Positions 5,544-5,699 of a DNA stretch of 5,699 nt are shown here, piece by piece. Below the pieces are notes generated by a model. It ran no database searches, was not told the origin of the DNA, and worked only from the letters and a program-made list of their open reading frames with translations. Positions within the stretch are counted from its first letter, which is position 1, and each line of letters opens with the position of its first letter. Origin of the DNA: Spirochaetales bacterium (lineage in GTDB: Bacteria > Spirochaetota > Spirochaetia > SPDA01); assembly GCA_004525155.1 (NCBI GenBank), contig SPDA01000165.1, positions 1 to 5,699 on the forward strand, given 5' to 3'. The translations under genes and the position numbers were made by a program.

Positions 5544-5699
5544 ATTCTTCTGTCTGGACCCCTTCAGCCTGAACTTCTTCAGTCTGAACATCTTCAGTCT
5601 GAACATCTTCGGATTCGGACACGGCATCAGGATCGACTCCTTCCTCTTTCCGGTGCAGCTTTTTCTGGAGTTTTTCCTGTTTTTTTTTCTTTTTATCGA
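5542..5699 (-). CDS. C-terminal tail of an unidentified protein, Lys-rich then acidic repeats (5' end outside the window)
   Basis: The frame is open from the right edge for 51 codons to a TAG at 5544-5542. The first 19 residues are mostly charged (DKKKKKQEKLQKKLHRKEE) and may form a helix. An acidic stretch with VDPDAVSESE follows, then four pentapeptide repeats close to EDVQT, ending in EE. Nothing here identifies a family. Low-complexity charged tails of this kind occur on many membrane and surface-associated proteins, so no function is proposed. A second minus-strand frame is also open across the repeats (5627-5424), giving MFRLK repeats. I prefer the acidic frame because it is open from the window edge, has a plausible tail composition, and ends in a stop followed by intergenic sequence. 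A terminator candidate about 110 bases downstream suggests it is not part of the sugar operon. Confidence 0.55.
   Translation of the reverse strand, partial: DKKKKKQEKLQKKLHRKEEGVDPDAVSESEDVQTEDVQTEEVQAEGVQTEE
5551..5610 (-). repeat. Four tandem 15-bp units encoding EDVQT-like pentapeptides
   Basis: Four consecutive 15-bp units on the minus strand follow the pattern GAAGATGTTCAGACT. The first two units are identical and the last two have diverged. They encode EDVQT, EDVQT, EEVQA and EGVQT in the tail of the partial upstream gene. The unit length keeps the frame, so copy number can change without breaking the protein. Confidence 0.8.

Noticed and set aside
5424..5627. Minus-strand open frame with MFRLK repeats
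   Set aside because: It is a frame-shifted reading of the 15-bp repeats. It runs from the coding tail far into the intergenic region and covers the activator-like repeats; the acidic frame is more protein-like and open from the window edge.

Overview
The window holds one minus-strand operon for a CUT2-type (ribose/fructose-like) sugar ABC importer, followed by the start of a membrane sensor gene. The tail of an unrelated minus-strand gene lies upstream. The substrate-binding protein's N-terminus (hydrophobic signal, then Ala-Ala-Gly-Ser-Gly-Glu, no lipobox Cys), the moderate GC content and the two-permease, single-ATPase layout suggest a free-living or gut spirochaete (Spirochaetota). That assignment is an inference with no marker gene behind it.

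Right to left, in transcription order. Bases 5699-5542 carry the last 51 codons of a gene whose product ends in a Lys-rich then acidic tail with four pentapeptide repeats. Bases 5541-5267 are the control region. It contains a weak hairpin plus T6 that could end the upstream transcript, three 9-bp direct repeats (TGGATACCT-like) 22 and 24 bp apart, and an exact sigma-54 type -24/-12 promoter match (TGGCAC-N5-TTGCT) about 75 bp before the first start codon. The genes that follow are the sugar-binding protein (5266-4262), an intercistronic GC-rich 11-bp hairpin, permease 1 (4163-3075), permease 2 (3055-1997), a single-domain ATPase with a GTG start (1986-1234), and a sensor protein running off the left edge (1197-1). 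The sensor has two membrane segments, an extracytoplasmic domain of about 250 residues, a HAMP domain and the start of a PAS domain.

In the likely working model, the periplasmic protein captures a monosaccharide and passes it to a channel formed by the two non-identical permeases, powered by two copies of the ATPase. This differs from RbsABC-type systems, where one permease homodimerises and two ATPase domains are fused in one chain. The sensor, probably a histidine kinase, would respond to an extracellular signal. The most interesting hypothesis is that it feeds a sigma-54 activator acting at the upstream repeats, giving a self-contained regulated uptake locus. No output domain or response regulator is visible in the window, so that link is inference.

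No tRNA, rRNA, CRISPR array, insertion sequence or phage gene was seen. The long plus-strand open frames lie antisense to the transporter genes and are not counted as genes.
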